This document shows positions 52,621-61,325 of a stretch of DNA of 64,000 nt, piece by piece. The translations under genes were made by a program, and so were the position numbers. Source of the DNA: JARBUG01 sp035628915. GTDB taxonomy: Bacteria > Bacillota > Sulfobacillia > Symbiobacteriales > Symbiobacteriaceae. The stretch spans positions 1 through 64,000 of the forward strand of contig DASPIW010000061.1 in NCBI GenBank assembly GCA_035628915.1, given 5' to 3'. Positions within the stretch are counted from its first letter, which is position 1. Each line of letters begins with the position of its first letter. A model generated the notes under the pieces. That model was given only the letters and a program-made list of their open reading frames with translations, had not been told where the DNA came from and did no database searches.

Positions 52621-53147
52621 ACGGCACTTTACAGTATGCTTCGCTTTCAGCCTTCCTCGACCACTGGCAGGGCGTCCGGATGATCACCCTGGAACTGCTG
52701 TCGCGGTTCAGCGATACTGACCTGGGCTACAGGCTGGTGCCGCAGTGGCGGACCGCCGGGGAGATTTTCTACCACATCGGGGGCCACCAATACTTTGTGA
52801 CCCGCGGGGTGTTTCTGCGTCGCTGGTGCGACCTGCCTGGGGAGGTGTGGCCGGACGAGAAGTCGACCTCAGCTTCCACCGTGGCGCTGCACCGCTGGCT
52901 GTCGGAGACGCAGGCGAAGGTCGCCGGGTGGGCGGCGCAGGCCGATGAGGCCTGCCTGACGGACCTACGCGGCGACAACCCCTGGCACGAGGGGATTCGA
53001 GGCTGGCTGCTGCTCCATCATCCGTATGAGGATGAGCTTCACCACCGGGGGCAGCTCTACGCCATCGCCCGGGTTCTGGGCAAGGTCCCGCCCATTGCGT
53101 TTGCCGAGGAGTACCCCGCGTACTGGGATTTGCGGAAGGGCCGGTAA
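52617..53147 (+). CDS. DinB-family protein
   Basis: 176 residues. The ATG overlaps the upstream stop as ATGA. The four-helix DinB fold shows its three metal-site histidines: IFYHIGGHQYFV carries the first, and LLLHHPYEDELHHRGQLYAIA the second and third (HxxxxxxHRGQ). Family members act as thiol- or metal-dependent transferases. Its operon with a methyltransferase and a nucleotidyltransferase suggests small-molecule modification or detoxification. Confidence 0.9.
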   Translation: MNGTLQYASLSAFLDHWQGVRMITLELLSRFSDTDLGYRLVPQWRTAGEIFYHIGGHQYFVTRGVFLRRWCDLPGEVWPDEKSTSASTVALHRWLSETQAKVAGWAAQADEACLTDLRGDNPWHEGIRGWLLLHHPYEDELHHRGQLYAIARVLGKVPPIAFAEEYPAYWDLRKGR

Positions 53148-53150
53148 CTT

Positions 53151-53192
53151 TCAGCGGCAGCCCGATTTTTGGCTGCCGCTTCTCATTTAGCT
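53151..53192. terminator. Rho-independent terminator
   Basis: AGCGGCAGCC pairs with GGCTGCCGCT, followed by TCTCATTT. It ends the DinB operon. Confidence 0.85.
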
Positions 53193-53223
53193 GGTGCGGG
53201 CCGGCTGTGGGGCGCTGACAGGG

Positions 53224-54120
53224 TTACTGCCGCAGCACAATCATGAGCATGCCGCCGAACAGTAGAGCGGAGCTGGCCCAGACCATGTGGCTTGCCCGGA
53301 ACTGCCGCTCCAGGAGCAGCGGGGCCAGCAGGAACGTAAACCAGGGCGTCGTATTCCGCAGGGCCACAGCTACGGGCACCGGAATCCGGGCCAGTGCCAG
53401 GTTCACGAAAAGGGTGCCCGCGGCGGCGCCCAGACCGGCCACCCACAACTCCCAGTGCGTCGCCCGCAGAACGGACCATGTCTCCCGCCACCGGCCCCGG
53501 AGCAGCGCCCCGACCGAGACGATGACCACCACTGCCGCGGCCTCGGTCAGGGCAGAAATGAGCGCTGACGGAACCTGAGCCAGCCCTTCCTTGCGGCAGA
53601 TGCTCGCCAGGGAGAAGAAGAGTGAAGCCAGGACGGCCCATGCCACGCCGGGGTGAATCCACCCCGCCCCGGTCTCCGGCTGAAGATCGCCGCGACGCGC
53701 CTCGGCGGTCAGGAGCCCCAGGGAGACCAGAATCGCGGCCATGCCGCCCAGGGTCTGCAGGCTCAGCGACTCCTGCAGGAAGAGGTAGCCGAACGCGAAG
53801 GCAAAGAGCGGATCCATGAGCCGCACCATAGCGGTCCGCGGCCCCCCAATCGCCCGGATGGCTACGGTAGAGATCAAGGAGCCCAACCAACCCGCGAGGG
53901 TGCCTCCGGTGAGGAACAGGGCCATGCCGCTTCCGGTGAGGGGCGGCAATTCGGCTCGCAACCACTGGAACAGGGCGATCGGCGCAAGGCAGAGCAGCGC
54001 GACAAACCCTACCGCCGCGAGCGCCTGCTCGGAGGAGGCGCGCTGCAGGCCGCGATGCATGAAAATGCTCCAAAAAGAGAAGCTGAGGGCCGCGGCCATT
54101 GCAAAGGATACGCCGACCAT
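53224..54120 (-). CDS. EamA/DMT-family transporter
   Basis: 298 residues with ten hydrophobic segments in two EamA halves (for example AMAAALSFSFWSIFMHRGLQ in the first and LYLFFSLASICRKEG-type spacing in the second; the final part ends ASHMVWASSALLFGGMLMIV). DMT exporters move small metabolites or amino acids. It is the last gene of the acid-degradation operon and starts 10 bases after the CoxG-like gene, so it may carry that pathway's substrate or product. Confidence 0.88.
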   Translation of the reverse strand: MVGVSFAMAAALSFSFWSIFMHRGLQRASSEQALAAVGFVALLCLAPIALFQWLRAELPPLTGSGMALFLTGGTLAGWLGSLISTVAIRAIGGPRTAMVRLMDPLFAFAFGYLFLQESLSLQTLGGMAAILVSLGLLTAEARRGDLQPETGAGWIHPGVAWAVLASLFFSLASICRKEGLAQVPSALISALTEAAAVVVIVSVGALLRGRWRETWSVLRATHWELWVAGLGAAAGTLFVNLALARIPVPVAVALRNTTPWFTFLLAPLLLERQFRASHMVWASSALLFGGMLMIVLRQ

Positions 54121-54130
54121 CCTGTCCCCC

Positions 54131-54580
54131 CTACACAGGCAGTGTCAACTCCCGCGCCAGATTCTGGAAGAACTGGCCTGTTACCATCCTGGCCACGCTG
54201 CCCAGCATCCGCTGGCCCACTCCTGCCACCAGCCCGCCCACGGCTACATCCCAGGACATAGACACACGGGTGGCGTCGCCTTCGGGCTCAAAGCGGAAAT
54301 GGCCAACGCCCCGGACAAAGCCGGGGGCGCCTGCCATACTAATTTCAATTCGATATTCCTGCTCCTGAACCTTGTCCATCAGACGCAAACTACCGGAGTA
54401 TTTGCCCTTGATACCGCCGACCCCCAGGCTGAAAGTGGCCTGGTAAGTATCCGGACCGGACTCCGTCAACTGTTCGCAGCCCGGGGTGCAGCGCGCCAGG
54501 GCGGCAGGATCGGCAAAGAGCGCCCAGACTCTGGCAACCGGGGCTGCGACCCGTTCCTCGCTGGTCAGTTGCATCTTCAT
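54131..54580 (-). CDS. CoxG-like SRPBCC protein
   Basis: 149 residues. The start ATG overlaps the upstream stop as TGATG; another ATG six bases later is also possible. The pattern is that of carbon-monoxide-dehydrogenase subunit G (CoxG) family: ERVAAPVARVWALFADPAAL, ARCTPGCEQLTESGPDTYQA, KGKYSGSLRLMDK and RGVGHFRFEPEG. It has an SRPBCC hydrophobic pocket. CoxG is tied to recruitment of CO dehydrogenase to membranes, but no cox genes are here, so in this operon it more likely binds a lipid or acyl intermediate. Confidence 0.87.
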   Translation of the reverse strand: MKMQLTSEERVAAPVARVWALFADPAALARCTPGCEQLTESGPDTYQATFSLGVGGIKGKYSGSLRLMDKVQEQEYRIEISMAGAPGFVRGVGHFRFEPEGDATRVSMSWDVAVGGLVAGVGQRMLGSVARMVTGQFFQNLARELTLPV

Positions 54581-55671
54581 CACTCCTTCACGGGGACTGG
54601 GACCAGGCCGCTCGGTGCAGTCACGCCAAACTCCTGCCCCATTGCCAGCAGTGCGGTGCGAGTCGCCGGGCTGATGGTCACGCCTTGCTCCCGCTGCCGG
54701 CCGGCCTCTTCTGCCGCCCGTACGCCGGGCAGGCGCAGCGGGGGCTCCCCCGGCGCCACCGGCGAGGACCTTACCCACGCGGCCAGACTCTCCATGCGCC
54801 GGGCAAAGCGCGTAGGCTCCATGTATCGGGCAATATCGATGGCGATGAAGAAATGGCCGGTTCGCTGCGGACGATCATAGTCAGCAAAGAGAGAGCCGAC
54901 CTCGGAAGTGATGCCCGCCCCGGTCAGCACGCCGGTCAGCACCTCCACCACCAGCGCCAGACCCAGCCCCTTGTGCCCCCCATTGGGCAGCAGGAAGCCG
55001 CCGTCCAGCACGGCCGCCGGGTCGCGGCTGGGCACACCGTGACGGTCAGCGGCTACCCCCTCGGGCAGCAACTCGCCCCGGTTCAGGTAATCACGGACCC
55101 TGCCCACAGTAATCTGGCCCAGCCCCATGTCCAATGAGAGTGCAGCCTTGCCGCCCTGCCCCGGGACCGCAACGGCGATCGGGTTCGTGCCTACCAGCCG
55201 CTGAGCCCCTCCCGGCGCAGCCAGGAGCGGCGTCGAGTTGGAAAAGGCCACCCCGAACATGCCTGCGGCAGCAGCCTGCTCGGCATACAGCGCGCCCATT
55301 CCGAAGTGGGTGCTGTCCGTGACGCCCACGGCGCCCACGCCGGTCTCCCTGGCCTTGGCAATCGCCAGGTCCATGGCACGGGCCGCCATGAGGTGTCCGG
55401 GCCCGTGGCCGGCGTCCACCAGGGCGGTGGATGGCCCATTGTTCAGGATTCGCAGTTCCGCCCGCGGGTCGACCAGCCCTGACCGGATGCGCCTGACCAG
55501 ATTGGGAGCGTGGAGGACGCCGTGGGAAGGCAGGCCGCGCAGGTCCGCCTCGACCAGCGCCTCTGCCAGCCGGGCCGCCCCGGCGGGCGGCAGTCCGACC
55601 CGCTCGAAGACGGCGGCGACGTACACCACCAACGCAGACGCAGGGATGCGCTCATGAACAGGCACTGTCAT
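54580..55671 (-). CDS. Ldh-family (malate/L-sulfolactate-type) dehydrogenase
   Basis: 363 residues from the ATG at 55671 (GGAGGACC upstream). Malate/L-lactate dehydrogenase (type 2) family: VEADLRGLPSHGVLHAPNLV, GPGHLMAARAMDLAIAKARE, DSTHFGMGALYAEQAAAAGM, VGTNPIAVAVPG and LPNGGHKGLGLALVVEVLTG, which contain the conserved His and NAD(P)-site residues. Enzymes of the family oxidise 2-hydroxy acids or reduce cyclic imines. It overlaps the CoxG-like gene by one base and so belongs to the acid-degradation operon. Confidence 0.9.
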   Translation of the reverse strand: MTVPVHERIPASALVVYVAAVFERVGLPPAGAARLAEALVEADLRGLPSHGVLHAPNLVRRIRSGLVDPRAELRILNNGPSTALVDAGHGPGHLMAARAMDLAIAKARETGVGAVGVTDSTHFGMGALYAEQAAAAGMFGVAFSNSTPLLAAPGGAQRLVGTNPIAVAVPGQGGKAALSLDMGLGQITVGRVRDYLNRGELLPEGVAADRHGVPSRDPAAVLDGGFLLPNGGHKGLGLALVVEVLTGVLTGAGITSEVGSLFADYDRPQRTGHFFIAIDIARYMEPTRFARRMESLAAWVRSSPVAPGEPPLRLPGVRAAEEAGRQREQGVTISPATRTALLAMGQEFGVTAPSGLVPVPVKE

Positions 55672-55679
55672 AGGTCCTC

Positions 55680-56084
55680 CTATGCCGGCTCGAATTGAGG
55701 CAGGGTCACTTCCGGGGTGACATCGGCAAAGGTCACCCGCACGGGCATCCCAATGCGAACCTCCTCCGGAGCAATGCCGCGCAGGTTGGTCATCATTCGG
55801 ACGCCTTCCGCCAGGTCGACGAGGGCCACCACGTAGGGCGCCTCCTGCTGGAAGGCATCGCCGGGTGCGCGGTGGATGATCGTAAAGGAGTAGACATGCC
55901 CCCGGCCGGAGGCCTCCACCCACTCCACGTCCGCAAAGCATTGGCTGCACCTGCTCCGGGGATAGAACTGGTGCTTGCCGCAGGCGGTGCAGCGTTGAAT
56001 CATCAGCCTGTGCGCGCGGGCGGCGTCCCAGTAAGGCCGGCTGTCAGGATCAACCACCGGCAGCGGCTTGGCGTATTCACTCAC
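55680..56084 (-). CDS. DUF35 OB-fold zinc-ribbon protein
   Basis: 134 residues. A GTG start overlaps the thiolase stop (GTGA). An N-terminal zinc ribbon (IQRCTACGKHQFYPRSRCSQC) precedes an OB-fold (GHVYSFTIIHRAPGDAFQQE, ALVDLAEGVRMMTNLRG). DUF35 proteins are acyl-CoA-binding partners of thiolase-like enzymes and form a complex with them. It lies directly after the thiolase gene in the operon, matching the known pairing. Confidence 0.92.
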   Translation of the reverse strand: MSEYAKPLPVVDPDSRPYWDAARAHRLMIQRCTACGKHQFYPRSRCSQCFADVEWVEASGRGHVYSFTIIHRAPGDAFQQEAPYVVALVDLAEGVRMMTNLRGIAPEEVRIGMPVRVTFADVTPEVTLPQFEPA

Positions 56085-57262
56085 AGCGCTTCCCTCCCCA
56101 GGATGACGGTGGCTGCCGTGCTCAGTTGACCGCCGGTGCCGTGGGCCAGGGCCAGGGAGACCCCCGGCACCTGCCGCTCGCCGCACTCGCCGCGCAACTG
56201 GCGTACCGCCTCAATCAACAGGAAGATGCCGAACATACCGGGGTGGCAGTAGGAGAGCCCGCCGCCGCTGGTGTTAAGCGGAAACTCCCCGCCGGGAGCC
56301 AGGCGTCCGCCGGAGCAAAAGCGGCCGCCTTCACCTTTGGCGCAGAAGCCGAGGTCTTCGAGGCTGAGCAGGACCGTAATGGTAAACGAATCGTATATCT
56401 GGACCACATCAATCTGGGCAAGGGTCAGTCCCGCCCGGGCAAAGGCCAGCCGCCCTGACTCCCGCGCCGCCGTCTCCGTGAGTTCCGGCATGTTGGTGAT
56501 GGCTTCGTGCGTCATGGCCGTGCCGGTGCCCAGAACGTAAACCGGCGCCTTGGGCAGGGCGCGGGCACGCTCGGCGCTGGTGACGATGACGGCGCCGCCG
56601 CCGTCCGTGACGAGGCAGCAGTCAAGCCCGTGCAGCGGCGTGCTGATGACGGGGGAGGCAAGCACCTCGGCGACCGTGAGCGGCGTCCGCTTGATCGCCT
56701 TCGGGTTCAGGGCCGCCCATTGCCTTGCTGCCACCGCCACTTCAGCCAGTTGCTCAGAAGTCGTGCCGTACAGGTGCATGTGCCGGGTCGCCGCCAGAGC
56801 GTAGCCCGAGAGCGGCAGTGCGGGGCCATAGGGCACCTCGAATTGGTAGCTGAACTCCGGCGCCCGCCCGCCCAGGGAGCGGGTCTTGCTGGAGTACTGG
56901 GTGGAGCCGTAACAGATGAGCACGGTGTTGCAGAGCCCCGCCCGGATGGCCGCTCCTGCGCGCTCCACAGCGGCCTCGAAGCCGGAGCCGCCGATATTGG
57001 TGCTGTCAATGAAGGCCGGCCTGATGCCCAGGCACTCGGCCACCAGTACCGCCTGGCGCTCTGCGTAGGGATAGCCGGAGACCATGATGCCGTCCACTTC
57101 GGCCTTGTCCATGCCGGCATCCGCCAGGGCTGCCGCGGCGGCCTCCATTTGCAGGGAGAGCACTGTCCGGTGCGGCGTCCTGCCCAGTTCACTCTCGGCG
57201 ACACCGGCGATGCAGACCTGGCCGCGCAGGTCGTAGGCGCTGTACAGATCGCGGTTGCTCAC
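56081..57262 (-). CDS. Thiolase-family acyltransferase
   Basis: 393 residues from a GTG at 57262 that overlaps the upstream stop. Thiolase fold of the SCP2/DUF35-dependent clade: VCIAGVAESELGRTPHRTV, AFIDSTNIGGSGFEAAVERA, DCCLVTDGGGAVIVTSAERA and CHPGMFGIFLLIEAVRQLRG, then LALAHGTGGQLSTAATVILG with the conserved His. The usual N-terminal nucleophilic Cys is replaced by the DSTNIGGSGFE segment, which is common in this clade. It should cleave or form beta-ketoacyl-CoA together with DUF35. Confidence 0.9.
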   Translation of the reverse strand: MSNRDLYSAYDLRGQVCIAGVAESELGRTPHRTVLSLQMEAAAAALADAGMDKAEVDGIMVSGYPYAERQAVLVAECLGIRPAFIDSTNIGGSGFEAAVERAGAAIRAGLCNTVLICYGSTQYSSKTRSLGGRAPEFSYQFEVPYGPALPLSGYALAATRHMHLYGTTSEQLAEVAVAARQWAALNPKAIKRTPLTVAEVLASPVISTPLHGLDCCLVTDGGGAVIVTSAERARALPKAPVYVLGTGTAMTHEAITNMPELTETAARESGRLAFARAGLTLAQIDVVQIYDSFTITVLLSLEDLGFCAKGEGGRFCSGGRLAPGGEFPLNTSGGGLSYCHPGMFGIFLLIEAVRQLRGECGERQVPGVSLALAHGTGGQLSTAATVILGREAL

Positions 57263-58506
57263 GCGCGCACCTCCGTGGCGCCGGTCCACGAGCGCACGAC
57301 ACTCGCCCGTTCCAGCGCATCAATATCACCCATGCTGTAGCCATGCTCCTGCAATATCTCCCGGGTGTGCTCGCCCAGCAGCGGCGGATGCCGCCGGACA
57401 GAAGCAGGGGTCTGACTGAGCTTGACAGGAAAACCCGTAGTCCTGACGCTCCCCGCTGTAGGGTGCGGCACTTCCAGTACCATCTGCCGGTGGAGCACCT
57501 GCGGGTCCCGGAAGACCGCCTCCAGGTCCTGAATGGGGCCCATGGGGACGCCTTCGGCCCAGAAGAGTTCCTGCCACTCGGCGACCGTCCGCTGCGCAAG
57601 CAACTCCTGCAAGGCTGGGATCAGCGTCGCCCGGTTGACCACCCGGTCCGCATTGGTCCGGTACCGGGCGTCCAGGGCCATCTCCGCTAAGCCCAGGCAC
57701 TGGCAGAGCCGCTGGAATTGCCGGTCATTGCCGACCGCCAGGTACATCTCTGCATCCTTGGCCCGGAAAAGCTGGTACGGCACAATGCTCGGGTGCGTGT
57801 TGCCATAGCGCCGAGGCTTCACCCCGCCCACCAGGTAGTTGGAGGCGAGGTGTGTCAGCAGGCTGACCACTGACTCCAGGAGCGAACAGTCCACCCGCTG
57901 GCCTTCACCGGTGCGGCTGCGGGCGGCCAGGGCCAGCAAAATGCCGTGCATGGCGAACATGCCGGTGCTCAGGTCGGCCACGGCAATGCCGACCCGAGTG
58001 GGGCCGCCATCTGCCGGACCGGTGATGCTCATCATGCCGCACATGGCCTGGCCCAGCACGTCATATCCCGGCAGGTGGGCATAGGGCCCGTCCCTCCCGA
58101 AGCCGCTGATGTTGGCGTAGATCAGGCGCGGGTTGAGCTTTCGCAGCACCGTCTCATAGTCCAGGCCCCAGCGCTCCATGGTGCCCTGCTTGAAGTTCTC
58201 GATGACCACGTCGGCATCGGCCATGAGGCGCAGCACCACCTCCCGGCCCTTGGGAACCGAAAGGTCCAGCGCCATGCCCCGCTTGTTTCGGTTACAGAAG
58301 ATGTAATAGGCGCTCTCGCCCGGATAGCCGGGCGGGCCGGCCTCCCTGCCCACAAAAGGCGGGCCCCAGGTACGGGTCTCATCGCCGGCAGGCGGCTCCA
58401 CCTTGATCACATCTGCGCCGTGGTCGGCCAGCATCATGCTGCACATGGGTCCGGCGAGCACGCGGGACAGGTCGACGACCTTGAGGCCTTCAAGGGCTCC
58501 GCTCAC
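57259..58506 (-). CDS. CaiB/BaiF-type (family III) CoA-transferase
   Basis: 415 residues, GTG start after GGAGGGG. Family III signatures: VVDLSRVLAGPMCSMMLADH, GADVIKVEPPAGDETRTWGP, NRNKRGMALDL, PVEYIDLL-type spacing, and FGRDGPYAHLPGYDVLGQAM. The catalytic Asp region is around GIAVADLSTGMFAMHG. It transfers CoA between carboxylic acids, probably activating the operon's starting acid. Confidence 0.93.
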   Translation of the reverse strand: MSGALEGLKVVDLSRVLAGPMCSMMLADHGADVIKVEPPAGDETRTWGPPFVGREAGPPGYPGESAYYIFCNRNKRGMALDLSVPKGREVVLRLMADADVVIENFKQGTMERWGLDYETVLRKLNPRLIYANISGFGRDGPYAHLPGYDVLGQAMCGMMSITGPADGGPTRVGIAVADLSTGMFAMHGILLALAARSRTGEGQRVDCSLLESVVSLLTHLASNYLVGGVKPRRYGNTHPSIVPYQLFRAKDAEMYLAVGNDRQFQRLCQCLGLAEMALDARYRTNADRVVNRATLIPALQELLAQRTVAEWQELFWAEGVPMGPIQDLEAVFRDPQVLHRQMVLEVPHPTAGSVRTTGFPVKLSQTPASVRRHPPLLGEHTREILQEHGYSMGDIDALERASVVRSWTGATEVRA

Positions 58507-58518
58507 TGGACTCCCCTC

Positions 58519-59667
58519 CTAGGTCACCGACTTGATCATATCTCCCGCGATGATCAGCTTCTGGATCTCACTCGTTCCTTCGTAAATGCGGGTAATGCGG
58601 GCGTCGCGATAGAAGTGCTCAATCTGGTAGTCCTTGCAGTAGCCGACGCCGCCATGCACCTGCAGCGCCTTGTCCACCACCCGGCCGTAGGTCTCGGTGC
58701 AGATGAGCTTGGCCATAGCCGCTTCCCGCTTGGCCGGATGCCCCTGGTCAACCAGCCAGGCGGCATAGTAGGCCAACGCCCGGGCCGCAGCCGTCTCTGC
58801 CGCCATTTCGGCCAGATGGGCCTGGATGAGCTGGTACTCGGCAATGGGCTTGCCAAACTGCTGCCGCTGGACGGCGTAACTCAGGGCCATCTCCGTCACA
58901 CGCTCGGCGGCGCCGCAGCACCGGGCGCCAATGCCTACCCGTCCTTGCGCCAGGGTCTTCAGGGCGGTTACATAGCCCTGTCCCTCCGGCCCCAGGATGT
59001 TCTCAGCCGGGATTTCGCAGTTATCGAAGACCAGTTCCGCCACATGGGAGCCCCGCAGGCCCATGGTCTCCTGATAGCGGCTGATGGTGAAGCCAGGCGC
59101 GTCCCGATCGACGATGAAGGCCGAGATGCCCTTGGGCCCCTTGCTCTGGTCGGTCACGGCAAAGACCGTGAAGACCTTGGCCAGCTGCGAGTTGGTGATG
59201 AAGTGCTTGGTGCCGTTCAGCACCCAGCGGTCGCCCTTGCGCTCGGCCCGGGTCTTGAGGCTGGCGGCGTCTGAACCGGCATCGGGCTCAGTCAGGCCAA
59301 AGGCGCCAATCCATTCGCCTGTCGCCAGCTTGGGCAGGTACTTGCGCTTCTGCTCCTCGCTGCCCAGCTGCACAATGGCCGTCGTGCCAATGCCGCAGTG
59401 GGTGCCAATGATCGACGTAAAGCCGGCATGAGTCCGGCCTAGCTCTTCGTAAACCAGGGCTTTCGCCTGCATGGGCAGTTCCAGGCCACCGTACGCTTCG
59501 GGAATGGAGAGGCCGAAGAGGCCCAGGTCGCCGGCCGCCCGCAGCACCCGCTCCGGAATCTGGTCCTCCTGCTCAATCTGCCGCCAGATTGGTTCCACTT
59601 CCCGCTCACAGAACTCCCGGACCAGGTCCTTGAGTTGCTGCCAATCCTTCGAGATTGCAAAGTCCAC
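58519..59667 (-). CDS. Acyl-CoA dehydrogenase
   Basis: 382 residues. The GTG at 59667 follows GGGAGG. Signatures: FGLTEPDAGSDAASLKTRAE, WVLNGTKHFITNSQLAKVF, RQQFGKPIAEYQLIQAHLAE and the catalytic Glu in RITRIYEGTSEIQ. It introduces a double bond into acyl-CoA, passing electrons to ETF, which is encoded upstream in the same operon. Confidence 0.95.
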   Translation of the reverse strand: MDFAISKDWQQLKDLVREFCEREVEPIWRQIEQEDQIPERVLRAAGDLGLFGLSIPEAYGGLELPMQAKALVYEELGRTHAGFTSIIGTHCGIGTTAIVQLGSEEQKRKYLPKLATGEWIGAFGLTEPDAGSDAASLKTRAERKGDRWVLNGTKHFITNSQLAKVFTVFAVTDQSKGPKGISAFIVDRDAPGFTISRYQETMGLRGSHVAELVFDNCEIPAENILGPEGQGYVTALKTLAQGRVGIGARCCGAAERVTEMALSYAVQRQQFGKPIAEYQLIQAHLAEMAAETAAARALAYYAAWLVDQGHPAKREAAMAKLICTETYGRVVDKALQVHGGVGYCKDYQIEHFYRDARITRIYEGTSEIQKLIIAGDMIKSVT

Positions 59668-59671
59668 AGTG

Positions 59672-60439
59672 TTACCTCCCTTGAAAACGTGGGGCACGCT
59701 TTTCGAGAAAGGCAGCCAGCCCTTCCCGGGCGTCTGCGCTGCTGAATGCGACGGCCTGCGCCAGCCGTTCCAGCATCAGGCCGGTCCGCTGGTCGGCATC
59801 GGTGGCGGCCAGGGCGGCCGCCTTGATGAGGCCGAGCGCCAGGGGGCCTTTGGTAATCAGCCTTTGAGCGAGGGCATGGGCATCGGCCAGGAGGTCAGCG
59901 GGCTCGGAGAGCCGGCTGACCAGCCCAATGTGCAGCGCCTCGGCCGCGTCAATGATCTCGCCGGTCAGCAGGAGGTGCTTGGCCCTGCCGAGCCCCAGCA
60001 CCCGCACCAGCCGCTGGGTGCCACCTGCGCCGGGGATGATGCCAAAGTTGACCTCCGGCTGCCCGAAAGCGGCGGTGGTGGCGGCAATGCGGATGTCGCA
60101 GGCAAGCGCCAGTTCACAGCCACCGCCCAGGGCGTAGCCATTCACAGCGGCAATGACCGGCTTGGGCAGCCGCTCAATCTTGTCGTACACTTCCTGCCCC
60201 AGGCCGCCCAGCACATCTGCCACGGTCCGTTCCCGCATGTACGCAATGTCGGCCCCGGCCACAAAGGCCTTCTCCCCGGCCCCGGTGATGATGACCACTC
60301 TCACGGCGTCATCGCTCCGGGCCCGGTCCAGATGCTCTCCCAGAGCCAGCCAGACCTCCGGGTTGACCGCGTTGCGAACCTGCGGCCGGTTGATGGTCAG
60401 GGTCATGATGCCGTCGGACAGCTCCGCGATGATGCTCAT
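59672..60439 (-). CDS. Enoyl-CoA hydratase/isomerase-family protein
   Basis: 255 residues. Crotonase motifs: TLTINRPQVRNAVNPEVWLA, EKAFVAGADIAYM forming the oxyanion hole, GYALGGGCELALACDIRIAA with the second, and FGQPEVNFGIIPGAGGTQRL with the catalytic Glu pair. It hydrates enoyl-CoA to 3-hydroxyacyl-CoA. Its start overlaps the upstream dehydrogenase stop by 4 bases. Confidence 0.95.
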   Translation of the reverse strand: MSIIAELSDGIMTLTINRPQVRNAVNPEVWLALGEHLDRARSDDAVRVVIITGAGEKAFVAGADIAYMRERTVADVLGGLGQEVYDKIERLPKPVIAAVNGYALGGGCELALACDIRIAATTAAFGQPEVNFGIIPGAGGTQRLVRVLGLGRAKHLLLTGEIIDAAEALHIGLVSRLSEPADLLADAHALAQRLITKGPLALGLIKAAALAATDADQRTGLMLERLAQAVAFSSADAREGLAAFLEKRAPRFQGR

Positions 60440-61311
60440 GACCCTGACCCCTCCCGGGTGTAGTCGTAGACGCCCTTGCCCGTCTTCCGGCCGAGGCGCC
60501 CGGCCTTGACGTACTTGATCAGGAGCGGACAGGGCCGGAACTTCTCGCCCAGCGTCTGGTGCAAATACTCCAGCACCTTGAGCCGGACATCCCAGCCAAC
60601 CATGTCGCCCAGCTCAAACGGGCCCATGGGGTGGTTGAGGCCCAGCTTCAAGGCCTTGTCGATATCCCGCGCCGAGGCGACGCCTTCCATGAGCATGTAA
60701 AAGGCCTCATTGCCGATCATGGCGTTGATGCGGCTGACAGCAAAAGCCGGGAACTCATTGACCTCCACCGGCTCCTTGCCCATCCGGCGGGCGACGGCAA
60801 AGGTAACGGCGACGGTTTCGTCAGTGGTCTCCAGTCCCCGGATCACTTCCACCAGCGCCATCCGGGGCACTGGGTTGAAGAAATGCATGCCCACGATCCG
60901 ACCGGAGATCTGGGTGGCCGCTGCGATCTCGGTAATGCTAAGCGCGGAGGTGTTCGTCGCCAGCACGGCATGGGCCGGCGCCGTTTCCGCCAGGGTGCGG
61001 AAGAGGTTCTGCTTGACCGTCATCTCTTCGAGGACGGCTTCGACGACAAAGTCCGCCTGTGCCGCGGCTGCCTCCAGGTCCATCACCGGCTCCAGATTGG
61101 CCAGCGTCCGTTCCCGGACCGCCGGCTCCACTTTGCCCAGGGTGACGCCCTTGTCCAGGTCCGCCCGGATGCGGGTCAGTGCCTTCTCCACCTGGGTGTG
61201 TGAGATGTCATATAGAAGCGTTCGATACCCACCTGCGGCCGCCACCTGGGCAATGCCCAACCCCATGGTACCGGTGCCGGCGACCAGGATGCATGTAACC
61301 TGTCCTGCCAT
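60436..61311 (-). CDS. 3-hydroxybutyryl-CoA-type dehydrogenase
   Basis: 291 residues. Rossmann motif VAGTGTMGLGIAQVAAAGGY, catalytic His in VGMHFFNPVPRMALVEVIRG, Asn and Glu in FAVSRINAMIGNEAFYMLM, and the C-terminal helical domain with HPMGPFELGDMVGWDVRLKV. It oxidises 3-hydroxyacyl-CoA to 3-ketoacyl-CoA with NAD, the step before thiolysis. Confidence 0.95.
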   Translation of the reverse strand: MAGQVTCILVAGTGTMGLGIAQVAAAGGYRTLLYDISHTQVEKALTRIRADLDKGVTLGKVEPAVRERTLANLEPVMDLEAAAAQADFVVEAVLEEMTVKQNLFRTLAETAPAHAVLATNTSALSITEIAAATQISGRIVGMHFFNPVPRMALVEVIRGLETTDETVAVTFAVARRMGKEPVEVNEFPAFAVSRINAMIGNEAFYMLMEGVASARDIDKALKLGLNHPMGPFELGDMVGWDVRLKVLEYLHQTLGEKFRPCPLLIKYVKAGRLGRKTGKGVYDYTREGSGS

Positions 61312-61325
61312 GTGACTCTTGCCTC